Source: Burkholderiaceae bacterium (GTDB lineage: Bacteria; Pseudomonadota; Gammaproteobacteria; Burkholderiales; Burkholderiaceae_C). Taken from it: 64,000 bases of DNA. Positions 1 through 7,668 of this stretch are shown here, one piece after another. The number at the start of each line of letters is the position of its first letter. Position 1 is the stretch's first letter. The stretch spans positions 1 to 64,000 of the forward strand of contig JAGOPK010000012.1 in the NCBI GenBank assembly GCA_017992055.1, written 5' to 3'. Both the position numbers and the translations under genes were made by a program. The notes beneath the pieces are model-generated. The model searched no databases, had not been told where the DNA came from, and saw only the letters and a program-made list of their open reading frames with translations.

Positions 1-71
1 AGGAGGGCCTCAACCCGACCAGCGAATAGACTTATCCACAGATGGCTGTCTCCAAGACAGCCTCCCGCCCC

Positions 72-115
72 TGGTCAAATTTCAATCGGCGCGGGTGGTC
101 AAATTTCGGTCGGCG
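72..115. repeat. Paired 20-bp direct repeats resembling an IS21-family terminus
   Basis: Two near-identical 20-bp units lie at 72-91 and 96-115, 24 bp apart. Both begin TGGTCAAATTTC and end TCGGCG, and they differ at two bases. Closely spaced repeats of this kind are known at the ends of IS21-family elements, where they bind the transposase. An open frame ending in a TAG at 27-29 lies just outside them and could be the tail of an istB gene, but too little is visible to say. Assignment to IS21 is inference from repeat style only. Confidence 0.5.
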
Positions 116-288
116 CCAACACCTGGGGTAAGGGCAGCGGTCAGGCGGCCGACCTGCTCGCGTCCTGCACGAGCTGGCGGGAGATGCCGGAGTACGTCGC
201 TCAATGCCTCTACGGCATATTCCAGGTGATCGAGCCTCCGCCTCCGCCAGCGCCGCCCGCGCCTCCCGTCGAACCGGTTGCGGCCTGA
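112..288 (+). pseudogene. 3' remnant of an unidentified gene, truncated at the IS-like repeats
   Basis: An open frame with no start codon of its own runs from the inner edge of the IS-like repeats to TGA 286-288. It encodes about 58 residues, including SWREMPEYVAQCLYGIFQVI and then a proline-rich tail (PPPPPAPPAPP) ending VEPVAA. The helicase ATG lies only 5 bp beyond the stop, so the two genes probably formed a translationally linked pair before the 5' part was lost. The family is not recognised from so short a tail. An ATPase/nuclease partner of a UvrD-like helicase is one possibility, by analogy with Gabija gajA-gajB, but nothing in the fragment proves it. Confidence 0.45.
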
Positions 289-293
289 AGTCA

Positions 294-2003
294 ATGGCCT
301 GGAGTCCGCAGAAGCTCGCCTTTCTGGCTTGCCCCGGACACACGCTGGCCCTCGCGGGCCCGGGCGCCGGCAAGACCCATGTGGCGCTCGTCAAAGCCCA
401 GCAGCAGGTCGCCAGCGGAACGCTGAAGCCGGGCCAGAAGGTGCTGTTCCTGAGCTTTGCGAGGCCGACGGTCGCGCGCATCGTTGAGAAAGCGGCGGAG
501 CTTATCTCGCAGGAGGAGCTCAAGCACCTCGAGATCAACACATACCACGGGTTCGCGTGGAGCATCCTGCGCAGCCACGGCTACCTGTTGAACACCGCGC
601 GGGCAATCACCCTCCTGCCGCCTCCGGAGGCCGCGGCCCACTTCGCCGACGTGGACGCTGGCGCCCGCGAGCAGGAGATGCTTCGCTTGTTCGAAGAGGA
701 GGGGCGGCTGCACTTCGACCTGTTCGCCCGGTTGGTCGCCCAGATCTTCCAGCGCAGTGCTCGGTTAGCGAACATCTACTGCGACGCATATCCCATGGTG
801 ATCCTCGATGAGTTCCAGGACACCAATGCCGACGAATGGGCGCTGATCCGCCAACTGGGTCGGCACAGCCGGCTGATCGCGCTCGGCGACCCCGAGCAAC
901 GCATCTACGAGTTCCGGGGAGCTGATCCCCGTCGGCTGGGTGAATTCGTCGAGGCCTTCCAGCCTGGGAGCTTCGATTTCTCGGGCGAAAACCACCGAAG
1001 CAACGGGACGGACATCACCGTCTTCGGCAACGATCTGTTGACTGATCGGAACCGCGGCAAGGACTACACGCACGTGAAGATCGCGCGCTACGGCTTCCGC
1101 AGGAACCAGAGCCCCCACTTTCGAGCGAAGGCCGAGGTGCTTGCCGCTCTCCGGCGTCTGCGCAACGAGTCAAACACCTCAGTGGCGGTCCTCGTGCCGT
1201 CAAAGGCGTTCATGCTTCAGTTCTTCCAGTACCTGTCCTCTGACCTGGATGGCCTGCCGGCGCTTCGGCACGATGTGGCGATGGATGCGGAATCGCCGTC
1301 TCTGGCTGCCAACGTCATCTCAGTGCTGCTGGGAGGAGGCCCGGTCGCCGCGCTGGCGTCGCGCTTGGTGGCCACGCTGCACACGCACATTCGTGGCCGC
1401 GGTGGCAACAAGGTGCCGGCGCAAGCGGAGATGGACCTCGCTGGCGCAATCGGCACCTACATGTCGACGGGAAAGATCCGCGGCAAGAACAGGGAGCTCG
1501 TCATCAACGAGTGCCAGCGGCTCGCGGCCGAGCGCGCGAATCTCAGGCTCTCAGGAAACCCCGAGGAAGACTGGGTTGCCATGCAAGAGCTGTTCGCCGC
1601 GTCCACCGCACCCCAAGTCGCCCGTGTGGCCGAGGACGCACGGTTCCTCCGCCTGTTGCACAGGGGCTCCGCGCTGCGCACGGCGCTCAGCGAGATGTGG
1701 AGGACGCAGGGCGACTATGCCGGTGCCGACGCGGCGCTTGGCGACGCCCTGCTTCAGGAGCATTTCGTGGCCGCGCAGAAGGAGTGGCGCGGCCTGCACG
1801 TGATGACCTTCCACAGGGCCAAGGGGAAGGAGTTCGACGAGGTCGTGATCTATGAGGGCACGTTCTCCGGGCGCATCGTGGCGGCGAACGCCGACGCCAA
1901 GCGCATCGCGCAGTCGCGGCTGGCGTTGCGCGTCGCGGTCACGCGGGCCATTCGCCGCACGACGATCGTGACGCCCCAGCGGGACGGCTGTCAGTTTGTC
2001 TAA
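294..2003 (+). CDS. UvrD/Rep-like superfamily 1 DNA helicase
   Basis: This 569-aa protein has the SF1A helicase motifs in order. They are Walker A GPGAGKT (about 22-28), a motif Ia region VLFLSFARPT, TYHGFAW, Walker B DEFQD (172-176), motif III GDPEQRIYEFRGA (198-210), motif IV ENHRSN, motif V FHRAKGKEFDEVV and a C-terminal VAVTRAIRRT motif VI. It should translocate on single-stranded DNA using ATP. At 569 aa it is shorter than housekeeping UvrD or Rep (about 670-720 aa), and near the size of accessory helicases such as GajB. I chose the ATG at 294 because the motif spacing fits and the truncated upstream frame ends at 288. The start at 204 would add a low-complexity leader overlapping that frame. 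No strong ribosome site is seen, which fits coupling to the lost upstream gene. Its role is unknown; phage defence is an inference. Confidence 0.85.
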   Translation: MAWSPQKLAFLACPGHTLALAGPGAGKTHVALVKAQQQVASGTLKPGQKVLFLSFARPTVARIVEKAAELISQEELKHLEINTYHGFAWSILRSHGYLLNTARAITLLPPPEAAAHFADVDAGAREQEMLRLFEEEGRLHFDLFARLVAQIFQRSARLANIYCDAYPMVILDEFQDTNADEWALIRQLGRHSRLIALGDPEQRIYEFRGADPRRLGEFVEAFQPGSFDFSGENHRSNGTDITVFGNDLLTDRNRGKDYTHVKIARYGFRRNQSPHFRAKAEVLAALRRLRNESNTSVAVLVPSKAFMLQFFQYLSSDLDGLPALRHDVAMDAESPSLAANVISVLLGGGPVAALASRLVATLHTHIRGRGGNKVPAQAEMDLAGAIGTYMSTGKIRGKNRELVINECQRLAAERANLRLSGNPEEDWVAMQELFAASTAPQVARVAEDARFLRLLHRGSALRTALSEMWRTQGDYAGADAALGDALLQEHFVAAQKEWRGLHVMTFHRAKGKEFDEVVIYEGTFSGRIVAANADAKRIAQSRLALRVAVTRAIRRTTIVTPQRDGCQFV

Positions 2004-2285
2004 CAACATGTTCCGGAGGTCCGCTATGCAGCTGGAGCGTGCGCTCGGCCGCGCCAGCCCCGAAAGTCAAGTTTCGAGCAGCCTGGCTGGAACCTCAAGC
2101 GAATGCTGTAGGTCGGGTGCGCCCGTCGACGAGAGGCTGCTCCCAGGTTGCCGAACTGGGAGGACTGCTCGGCGGCAGTCAGCTTGCCAGCGTGTCGGTC
2201 ATGTGCCGACCCCAAGCTGACACTGAAAAGCCGAAAAGGCAGTCGTTCGTCGGCTCGGTTCATCCGCGGCCTTGATCGGCCGCGT
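2004..2285. other. Geneless, apparently degenerate intergenic stretch
   Basis: Between the helicase and the AEC transporter gene stop, 282 bp contain only short frames without recognisable domains. On the minus strand a frame of about 80 codons (2024-2263) reads through but has no coding logic I recognise. The composition is less GC-rich than the flanking operon and the segment may be decayed coding or repeat material. No terminator hairpin or attachment-site copy was found. Confidence 0.4.
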
Positions 2286-3230
2286 TCACCACATGCGCGT
2301 CAGAGCCGGCGCCAGCGCGACAAGGACATTCACCGTCACGAACGACGCCACGGTTGCCGCGAGCAAGGCCCCGGCGCAGAAGCTCTCGTGGTGGTGCCGC
2401 TGCCCGAGCACGGGATAGATGCTCATCATTGGCATGGCCGCGTACAGCAGCGCTGCCACACCCATGGCCCGTACCGGCGGCTGCCACAGCATGAGCATCA
2501 GCGCCACACACAGCGGATGAAGCAGGAGCTTGGCACCCGCCACCAGGCCGAGGTCGAGCTTCATGCCGCCCAGCTTCAGGCCAGCCAGCGAGACACCGAT
2601 GACGATGAGCGCCGTCGGCGGCGCGGCTGCCGCCATCAGGCCCAGCACCGTGTCGATCGGTGCCGGCACCTGCACGCTGCCGGCCGACAGCACCAGCCCG
2701 ACGGCCACGGCCATGATCAATGGGTTGCGTGCCACGGAGACCAGCGTCGCCCGGGCGGCCACGGCCAGGTTGCGGCCGCTGCGCGACTCGGCGAGCGTCA
2801 GGCCGAGCGGGATCATCAGCGCGTTCTCCACGATCTGGACCAGCGCGAGCGCGACGGCCGCAGGCGCGCCGATGAGCTGGTGAAGCACCGGATAGCCGAT
2901 GAACACGCTGTTCGACGACGAAGCGCCCAGCGACTGGATCGCAGCCAGCGACATCGGCCGCCCCAGGGCCAGGGTCGAGACGGCCAGGACGATGCCCATC
3001 GCCAGCAACGAACCGAAGGCATACGGCGCCAGGAAGTCGGCCTGCAAGATCTGCTCGGGCGTCAGGTGGGCCAGCGTGCGCAGCACGAGCGCGGGCACGC
3101 AGAACTGGGCGACGAAGCGCCCGAGCACCCGGCCGTGGTCGCTGCTGATCCAGCCCCGGCGAGCGGCCGCATAGCCAAGTCCGATCAACAGGTAGATCGG
3201 CCCGGTGACCTGCAGCAGGTCGGCGTTCAT
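2286..3230 (-). CDS. AEC (auxin efflux carrier) family transporter
   Basis: This 314-aa very hydrophobic protein has about ten predicted membrane segments. It begins near GPIYLLIGLGYAAARRGWI, with an N-terminal repeat ending around FVAQFCVPALVLRTLA, as is typical of AEC permeases (YfdV, MdcF). Family members move small organic anions such as malonate or carboxylic acids across the inner membrane, or are uncharacterised. It is the last gene of the operon, 13 bp after the aroQ stop, so it probably imports the substrate or exports a product of the pathway encoded upstream. The ATG start at 3230 gives the normal family length. The substrate cannot be read from sequence. Confidence 0.85.
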   Translation of the reverse strand: MNADLLQVTGPIYLLIGLGYAAARRGWISSDHGRVLGRFVAQFCVPALVLRTLAHLTPEQILQADFLAPYAFGSLLAMGIVLAVSTLALGRPMSLAAIQSLGASSSNSVFIGYPVLHQLIGAPAAVALALVQIVENALMIPLGLTLAESRSGRNLAVAARATLVSVARNPLIMAVAVGLVLSAGSVQVPAPIDTVLGLMAAAAPPTALIVIGVSLAGLKLGGMKLDLGLVAGAKLLLHPLCVALMLMLWQPPVRAMGVAALLYAAMPMMSIYPVLGQRHHHESFCAGALLAATVASFVTVNVLVALAPALTRMW

Positions 3231-3243
3231 CGACGGCAGGTGC

Positions 3244-3678
3244 TCAACACGACGCCACGGCGGCGCGCAGCGCCAGCAGATAGCTCTGGACGCCGAAGCC
3301 GCAGATCTGCCCCTTGACGATGTCGGCGAACACCGAGTGGTGGCGGAAGGGTTCGCGCGCGTGGATGTTCGACATGTGCAGCTCGACGACCGGACAGGTC
3401 AGGATGGCCAGCGCATCGCGCAGGCCATAGCTGTAGTGCGTCCACGCGCCGGCATTGATGAGCACCGCGTCCTGGCCCTCCTCGAAGGCCTGGTGGATGC
3501 GTTCGCACATCGCGGCCTCGCTGTTGGTCTGGAAGCTTTCGACCTGCACGCCGAGCTCGGTGGCCAGCGTCTGCAGTGCCTGGTCGATGTCGGCCAGCGT
3601 CACGGTGCCGTACTGGACCGGGTCGCGCTTGCCGAACATGTTGTGGTTGATGCCATGCAGCATCAGGATCTTCTTCAT
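3244..3678 (-). CDS. aroQ: Type II 3-dehydroquinate dehydratase
   Basis: This 144-aa protein interconverts 3-dehydroquinate and 3-dehydroshikimate. All type II catalytic positions are visible. The Asn of GIN near the N-terminus, the Arg and Tyr of KRDPVQYG, Asn of INAGAWTHYS, and Glu and His of VELHMSNIHAREPFRHHS are followed by the two arginines of that last motif. The text departs from the usual biosynthetic form: the opening is HGINHNMFG rather than NGPNLNLLG, and NAGAWTHYS replaces NPGAYTHTS. This suggests a diverged, possibly catabolic paralogue. I start at the ATG at 3678; the longer frame upstream runs into aroE. It lies 20 bp after aroE. Its operon (CoA-transferase, MaoC, VOC) suggests degradation of quinate/shikimate-like compounds rather than aromatic amino-acid synthesis. 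Confidence 0.85.
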   Translation of the reverse strand: MKKILMLHGINHNMFGKRDPVQYGTVTLADIDQALQTLATELGVQVESFQTNSEAAMCERIHQAFEEGQDAVLINAGAWTHYSYGLRDALAILTCPVVELHMSNIHAREPFRHHSVFADIVKGQICGFGVQSYLLALRAAVASC

Positions 3679-3698
3679 GGCGTTCCTCAAGGCCGAGC

Positions 3699-4532
3699 TC
3701 AAGCCAGCGGCACGGTGAGCCGGTCGATCACCGCGTCGGTCGCCGGGCGCACGCCACGCCACCACGCGAAGGCTTCCGCGGCCTGCTCCACCAGCATGCC
3801 GACCCCGTCGGCGACGCCGCGCACCCCGGCATTGCGTGCCAGCCGCAGGAAGGGCGTGAGGCCCTTGCCGTAGGCCAGCTCGTAGGCCGTGCCTTGCGGA
3901 TCGAACACCGAGGGCGGTACCGGCGGCAGCTCGCCCTTCAGGCTGGCGGAGGTGGCGTTCACCACCAGGTCGAAGCGCCCGCTGCCCTCCAGCGCGGCGT
4001 AGCCGCAGGCGCGCACGCGGCCCTTCGGGCCCACCTGGCCGGCCAGCGCGGCGGCCTTGTCGAGATCACGGTTCGCCAGCACCAGTTCGGCCGGCCCGGC
4101 GGCCAGGAAGGGCAGCAGCGCACCGCGCGCGGCGCCGCCGGCGCCGAGCATCAGCACCCGCCGCCCCGCCAGCGGCAGGCCCAGGTTCACCTCGATGTCG
4201 CGCAGCAGGCCGACGCCGTCGAAGTTCTCCGCCAGGATGCGGCCATCGCTGAACATCAGCGCATTCGCCGCACCCGCCAGCGCCGCGCGCTCGCTGCGCT
4301 CGTCGGCCATCTCGAAGGCACGCAGCTTGAACGGGGCGGTGACGTTCATGCCGCGGCCACCGCCGTCGCGGAATTCCAGCACCGCGGCTTCGAAGTCCCG
4401 CGCCGGCGTGAGCGGCCCTTCGATGGCCGTGTAGTCCATGTCCTGCCCTGTCGCCTGGGCGAACAGCCCGTGGATCAGCGGCGACTTGGTGTGCCCGATG
4501 GGGTTGCCGATCACGGCATAGCGGTCTGTCAT
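3699..4532 (-). CDS. aroE: Shikimate/quinate 5-dehydrogenase family protein
   Basis: This 277-aa protein is of the AroE/YdiB family, which reduces 3-dehydroshikimate or oxidises shikimate or quinate. Visible features are GNPIGHTKSP, the catalytic Lys in MNVTAPFK, the catalytic Asp in ENFDGVG (usually NTDG), the Rossmann GAGGAARG, and C-terminal DGVGMLVEQAAEAFAWW. After the second beta strand it reads ANRDLDKA, where NADP-dependent AroE has an NRT motif. An acidic residue there is typical of NAD-using quinate/shikimate dehydrogenases, so NAD is inferred as cofactor. Together with aroQ next door this suggests a catabolic pair. ATG start at 4532; 20 bp separate it from the CoA-transferase stop. 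Confidence 0.82.
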   Translation of the reverse strand: MTDRYAVIGNPIGHTKSPLIHGLFAQATGQDMDYTAIEGPLTPARDFEAAVLEFRDGGGRGMNVTAPFKLRAFEMADERSERAALAGAANALMFSDGRILAENFDGVGLLRDIEVNLGLPLAGRRVLMLGAGGAARGALLPFLAAGPAELVLANRDLDKAAALAGQVGPKGRVRACGYAALEGSGRFDLVVNATSASLKGELPPVPPSVFDPQGTAYELAYGKGLTPFLRLARNAGVRGVADGVGMLVEQAAEAFAWWRGVRPATDAVIDRLTVPLA

Positions 4533-4552
4533 CTCGGTGCCTCAGCGGTTGT

Positions 4553-5764
4553 TCAGCGCGCGTACAGCACGCCATCGGCCTGCATCGCCGAGATCTCTGC
4601 GGCGTCGAAGCCCAGCTCTGCGGCGACTTCGGCGTTGTGCTGGCCCATGTCGGGTGCGACCTCGCTAATCGTTGTGTCGCAGTCCGAGAAGCGGAACGGC
4701 AGGTTGGGAAGTCGCAACTTGCCCAGGCGCGGATGCTGTTGCTCGACGACCATGCCGCGCGCCTGGATCTGTGGGTCGTCCAGCACCTCGTCGATGCGCT
4801 GCACCTTGGCGCAGGGCACGTCGATGCCGTCGAGCAGCGCGAGCACCTGCGCCACCGGGCGCTGCGCCACCCAAGGCCGCACCACCGCCAGAATCTGCTC
4901 GCGGTGGGCATTGCGGCCGGTGCCGTCGTGCAGCCGGGCGTCGCTGCCGAAGCCGGCGGGGCCGCCGTGGGCCTCGACCAGCGCCGCGAAGCGCTTCCAG
5001 GCCTCGTCCACCTGCGCGGCGATCACCAGGTCGCCGTCGGCGGCGCGGAACACGCCATACAGCGTCGACGTGGGCATGTCATGGCCGGTCTGCTGCGGCA
5101 GCACGCCGCCGAGCGTGTAGCACTGCACCGCGTACTCGTGCATCGACACCAGCGTGTCGTACAGCGCCATGTCGATGTGCTGGCCGCGGCCGCTCGACAC
5201 GCGGCCCAGCAGCGCGGCGTTGATCGCCGCCACCGCATGGATGCCGGTGTACATGTCGCCGAGCGACACACGCAGCAGCGGCGGCGGCTCGCCCGGCGTG
5301 CCCACCATCTGCATGATGCCGCTCTTGGCTTCGGCGATGAGGCCGAAGCCGGCGCGGTGTGCGTCGGGCCCGGTGTGGCCGTAGGCCGAGATGCTGCAGT
5401 ACACGAGGCGCGGGTTGCGCGCCGACAGGGCGGCATAGCCCAGGCCCAGCTTGTCCAGCGCACCGGGGCGGTAGTTCTCGATGAACACGTCGGCCGAGTC
5501 GCACAGGCGCTGCATGAAGGCCTTGCCGCGCGGGTCCTTCATGTCGACGCTGACGCCGCGCTTGCCCATGTTGAGCTGCAGGAAGTAGCCGCTCTGCTGG
5601 TCGTCGAGCACGGTGGCGTGCTGGCGTCCGGCGTCGCCGCTGCCCGGGCGCTCGACCTTGATGACCTCGGCGCCCAGCGCCGCGAGGCAGCGCCCGACAT
5701 AGGGCCCGGCGAGGAAGTGGCTGTAGTCGACGACGCGCATGCCGTGCAGGGGAAGGGCCTGCAT
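4553..5764 (-). CDS. CaiB/BaiF family III CoA-transferase
   Basis: This 403-aa protein moves CoA between a CoA-thioester and a free carboxylic acid. The N-terminus reads MRVVDYSHFLAGPYVGRCLAALGAEVIKVE, split here by position: the GP..GR..A.LGAEVIKVE block is at about 20-39. The catalytic Asp of the family is at about 170 in SLGDMYTGIHA. IENYRPG and the GRGQHIDMALYDT block are also typical. The start at 5764 makes its ATG overlap the TGA of the MaoC gene upstream (TGATG), so translation is coupled. It probably activates the pathway acid as a CoA ester for the neighbouring MaoC hydratase. The acid is not identifiable from sequence. Confidence 0.88.
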   Translation of the reverse strand: MQALPLHGMRVVDYSHFLAGPYVGRCLAALGAEVIKVERPGSGDAGRQHATVLDDQQSGYFLQLNMGKRGVSVDMKDPRGKAFMQRLCDSADVFIENYRPGALDKLGLGYAALSARNPRLVYCSISAYGHTGPDAHRAGFGLIAEAKSGIMQMVGTPGEPPPLLRVSLGDMYTGIHAVAAINAALLGRVSSGRGQHIDMALYDTLVSMHEYAVQCYTLGGVLPQQTGHDMPTSTLYGVFRAADGDLVIAAQVDEAWKRFAALVEAHGGPAGFGSDARLHDGTGRNAHREQILAVVRPWVAQRPVAQVLALLDGIDVPCAKVQRIDEVLDDPQIQARGMVVEQQHPRLGKLRLPNLPFRFSDCDTTISEVAPDMGQHNAEVAAELGFDAAEISAMQADGVLYAR

Positions 5765-6222
5765 CACACGGCTCCCGCACGCCGCGGCACCATCAGCCGG
5801 TGCTCGCCGCGCTGCACCACCTCGCCGCGCTGGTTGATCAGCTCGGACGGCAGCACCACGATGCCCCAGCCGGGCCGGCTCTTGCTGGCGCGCATGGCGC
5901 CGACGCGGAACTTCACGTGCAGCACGTCGCCCACCTTGATGGGTAGCAGGAAGTCCCAGGTCCAGCCCAGCGACATGCCGGGCAGGAAACGGTAGTCGCT
6001 CTGCGTCTTGAGCCCGTCGGCGATCGACAGGCCGAACAGGCCGTGCGCGACCAGGTCGCCAAAGTGGCTGGCCTTGGCGTAGGTCTCGTCCACGTGCACC
6101 GGCGTGTGGTCGCCGGTCAGGTCGGCGTAGGCCAGGATGCGTTCCTTGGTGACGGTGTAGCTGGGGCTCAGGCACTCGTCGCCTTCGCGGGCGTCGTCCC
6201 AGGTCTTCTCGGCAATGGTCAT
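5764..6222 (-). CDS. MaoC-like hot-dog hydratase/dehydratase
   Basis: This 152-aa single hot-dog protein carries the hydratase-2 signature YADLTGDHTPVHVDETYA followed by FGDLVAHGLFGLS. The catalytic Asp/His pair lies in the TGDHTPVH segment. Family members hydrate enoyl-CoA or dehydrate 3-hydroxyacyl-CoA, including mesaconyl-CoA-type substrates. The start at 6222 gives the normal length; the longer frame upstream is antisense-like. It sits 14 bp after the VOC gene and overlaps the CoA-transferase start, consistent with acting on the CoA ester made by that enzyme. Confidence 0.85.
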   Translation of the reverse strand: MTIAEKTWDDAREGDECLSPSYTVTKERILAYADLTGDHTPVHVDETYAKASHFGDLVAHGLFGLSIADGLKTQSDYRFLPGMSLGWTWDFLLPIKVGDVLHVKFRVGAMRASKSRPGWGIVVLPSELINQRGEVVQRGEHRLMVPRRAGAV

Positions 6223-6236
6223 GGTGTGTTCCGTGT

Positions 6237-6626
6237 TCACGCTTGCGCGCGCGGGTCGATGGCCAGGGCCTGCGCCACGCAGGCAGCCGGCTTGGCCTGG
6301 ATGAGTTCGACCGCCAGCCCGTCGGGCAGGCGCAGCCAGTTGCGGCCCTGGGGCATCTCGGTCACGCCGAAGGCCTGCGCCGCGGCCAGCGCGGCTTCGA
6401 GGTCGGCGCACATCACGCCCAGGTGGGCCAGGCGGCCTTCGGGGCCGGCGAAGCCGGGCTGGTGGATGAACTGCAGCCCGCCCAGCGTCCAGTACTGCCG
6501 AGGAGCGTCAACGGGACCGTCCACCTCGCGCATCGTCATGCCGAGCACCTGCCCGAAGAAGCGGATGTGCCAGTGGATGTCCTGCACCCAGATGGCGACG
6601 TGTTCGACGTAGGCCGTGGTGCTCAT
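6237..6626 (-). CDS. VOC (glyoxalase/dioxygenase superfamily) protein
   Basis: This 129-aa protein has the paired beta-alpha-beta fold of the VOC superfamily. A probable metal His is in VEHVAIWVQD near the N-terminus, followed by FFGQVLGMTM, a second His in LAHLGVMC and a late Glu in LAVELIQ. VOC proteins include methylmalonyl-CoA epimerases, glyoxalases and ring-cleaving dioxygenases; the short single-module length argues against extradiol dioxygenases. Its ATG overlaps the reductase stop (ATGA). An epimerase or lyase step in the pathway is plausible but not demonstrable. Confidence 0.75.
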   Translation of the reverse strand: MSTTAYVEHVAIWVQDIHWHIRFFGQVLGMTMREVDGPVDAPRQYWTLGGLQFIHQPGFAGPEGRLAHLGVMCADLEAALAAAQAFGVTEMPQGRNWLRLPDGLAVELIQAKPAACVAQALAIDPRAQA

Positions 6627-7573
6627 GCGGTGGTCTCCTCGCGCTGGCGGTCGGCCATGGCGCGCTCGATGCCCTTGATGCAGGCCACCAGCGTCGCATT
6701 GACCGGAGTGGGCACGCCGTGCCGCTGGCCCCAGCGCACGACGGCCCCGTTGATGAAGTCGATCTCGGTGATGGAGCCCTTTTCCAGGCTTTGCAGCATC
6801 GAGGTCTTGAACGATGGGGCGAGCCCGGCGGCGGCCAGCGTCCAGGCCTGTTCGGGCTCGGTCAGCGAGAGCACGACACCCGCGGCGCGGGCCACCGCGA
6901 TGGCTTCGGCCACCGCGGCGCGGGCGGTGGTGGCGAGCAGCGGCTCGTCGTAGAGCTGTCCGTAGCTCAGGCGCGTGATGCCGGTCAGCGCGCCGGTGGC
7001 GACGTTGACCAGCAGCTTGTCCCACATCGTGCCGAGGATGTTGTCGCTGACGGTCGTCTGCAGGCCCGCGGCCGTGAAGGCCTCGGCGACGGCGCACACG
7101 CGCGGTGTGACGCGCCCGTCGAGTTCGCCCACGAAGGTCGCCTTACCGGCGACGCCGGACAGGATGTGGCCCGGGCCGCGCAGCACGCCGCCGACGTAGG
7201 TCTTGCCCGCCAGCACGCGTTCGCGGCCGACGATGCCGGCCAGGATGTCTTCGTGGCCGAGGCCGTTCTGCAGCGACAGCACCCGTGTGTCGGGTCCGAC
7301 AAGGGCGAGTGCGCCGCGCATCGCCGGCTCGGTGTGGAAGGACTTGACGAGCACGACGACGAGATCGGCCACGCCGACTTCTTCGGGGCGGGTGCTCGCC
7401 CGCACCGGCACCACGCGGGTGCCGGCTGCATCGTCGACCCGCAGCCCGTCGCGCTGCAGAGCCTCGACATGACCCGCAGACCGGTTGAGCAGCCAGGTCT
7501 CATGCCCGGCCTGCGTGAGGGCGGCGCCGATGGCGCAGCCGAGTGCGCCGGCACCGAGGATGGCGATCTTCAA
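6623..7573 (-). CDS. Ketopantoate reductase (ApbA/PanE) family oxidoreductase
   Basis: This 316-aa protein begins with the nucleotide-binding MKIAILGAGALGCAIGAAL. It has the VKSFHTEPA segment (a conserved Lys) and SLQNGLGHEDIL, then a C-terminal domain with the usual catalytic Lys region MWDKLLVNVA and late ITEIDFINGAVV. Biosynthetic PanE reduces 2-dehydropantoate with NADPH. Many paralogues in catabolic clusters reduce other 2-keto acids, which is more likely here. The start is a TTG at 7573 preceded by AAGGAG six bases upstream on the minus strand, so this unusual start is well supported. It is the first gene of the seven-gene operon and divergent from the LysR gene. Confidence 0.82.
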   Translation of the reverse strand: MKIAILGAGALGCAIGAALTQAGHETWLLNRSAGHVEALQRDGLRVDDAAGTRVVPVRASTRPEEVGVADLVVVLVKSFHTEPAMRGALALVGPDTRVLSLQNGLGHEDILAGIVGRERVLAGKTYVGGVLRGPGHILSGVAGKATFVGELDGRVTPRVCAVAEAFTAAGLQTTVSDNILGTMWDKLLVNVATGALTGITRLSYGQLYDEPLLATTARAAVAEAIAVARAAGVVLSLTEPEQAWTLAAAGLAPSFKTSMLQSLEKGSITEIDFINGAVVRWGQRHGVPTPVNATLVACIKGIERAMADRQREETTA

Positions 7574-7668
7574 CGTGGGCTCCTTGACATGGAGCGAACG
7601 ATAGAAGTCGCCTCACATTCTCGCAATGCAATGCCTACAATGAGTGCATTGACCGGATCAATACACGG
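7574..7668. promoter_or_regulatory. Divergent promoter region with LysR-type operator
   Basis: This 95-bp spacer separates the TTG of the catabolic operon from the ATG of its LysR gene. It carries a perfect inverted repeat, CAATGCA (7624-7630) and TGCATTG (7645-7651), separated by 14 bp. It is AT-richer than its surroundings and fits a LysR-type recognition site. A possible minus-strand sigma-70 promoter, TTGCGA-N17-TATCGT, lies beside it. Autoregulation of the LysR gene and inducer-dependent control of the operon are inferred. Confidence 0.6.

Noticed and set aside
2148-3317. 389-codon plus-strand frame opposite the AEC gene
   Set aside because: Arg/His/Gln-rich shadow of a well-formed membrane protein gene.
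4553-5764. Suspected loss of the catalytic Asp in the CoA-transferase (AGFGLIAEAKSG)
   Set aside because: That Gly is not the catalytic position; the catalytic Asp is present in SLGDMYTG.
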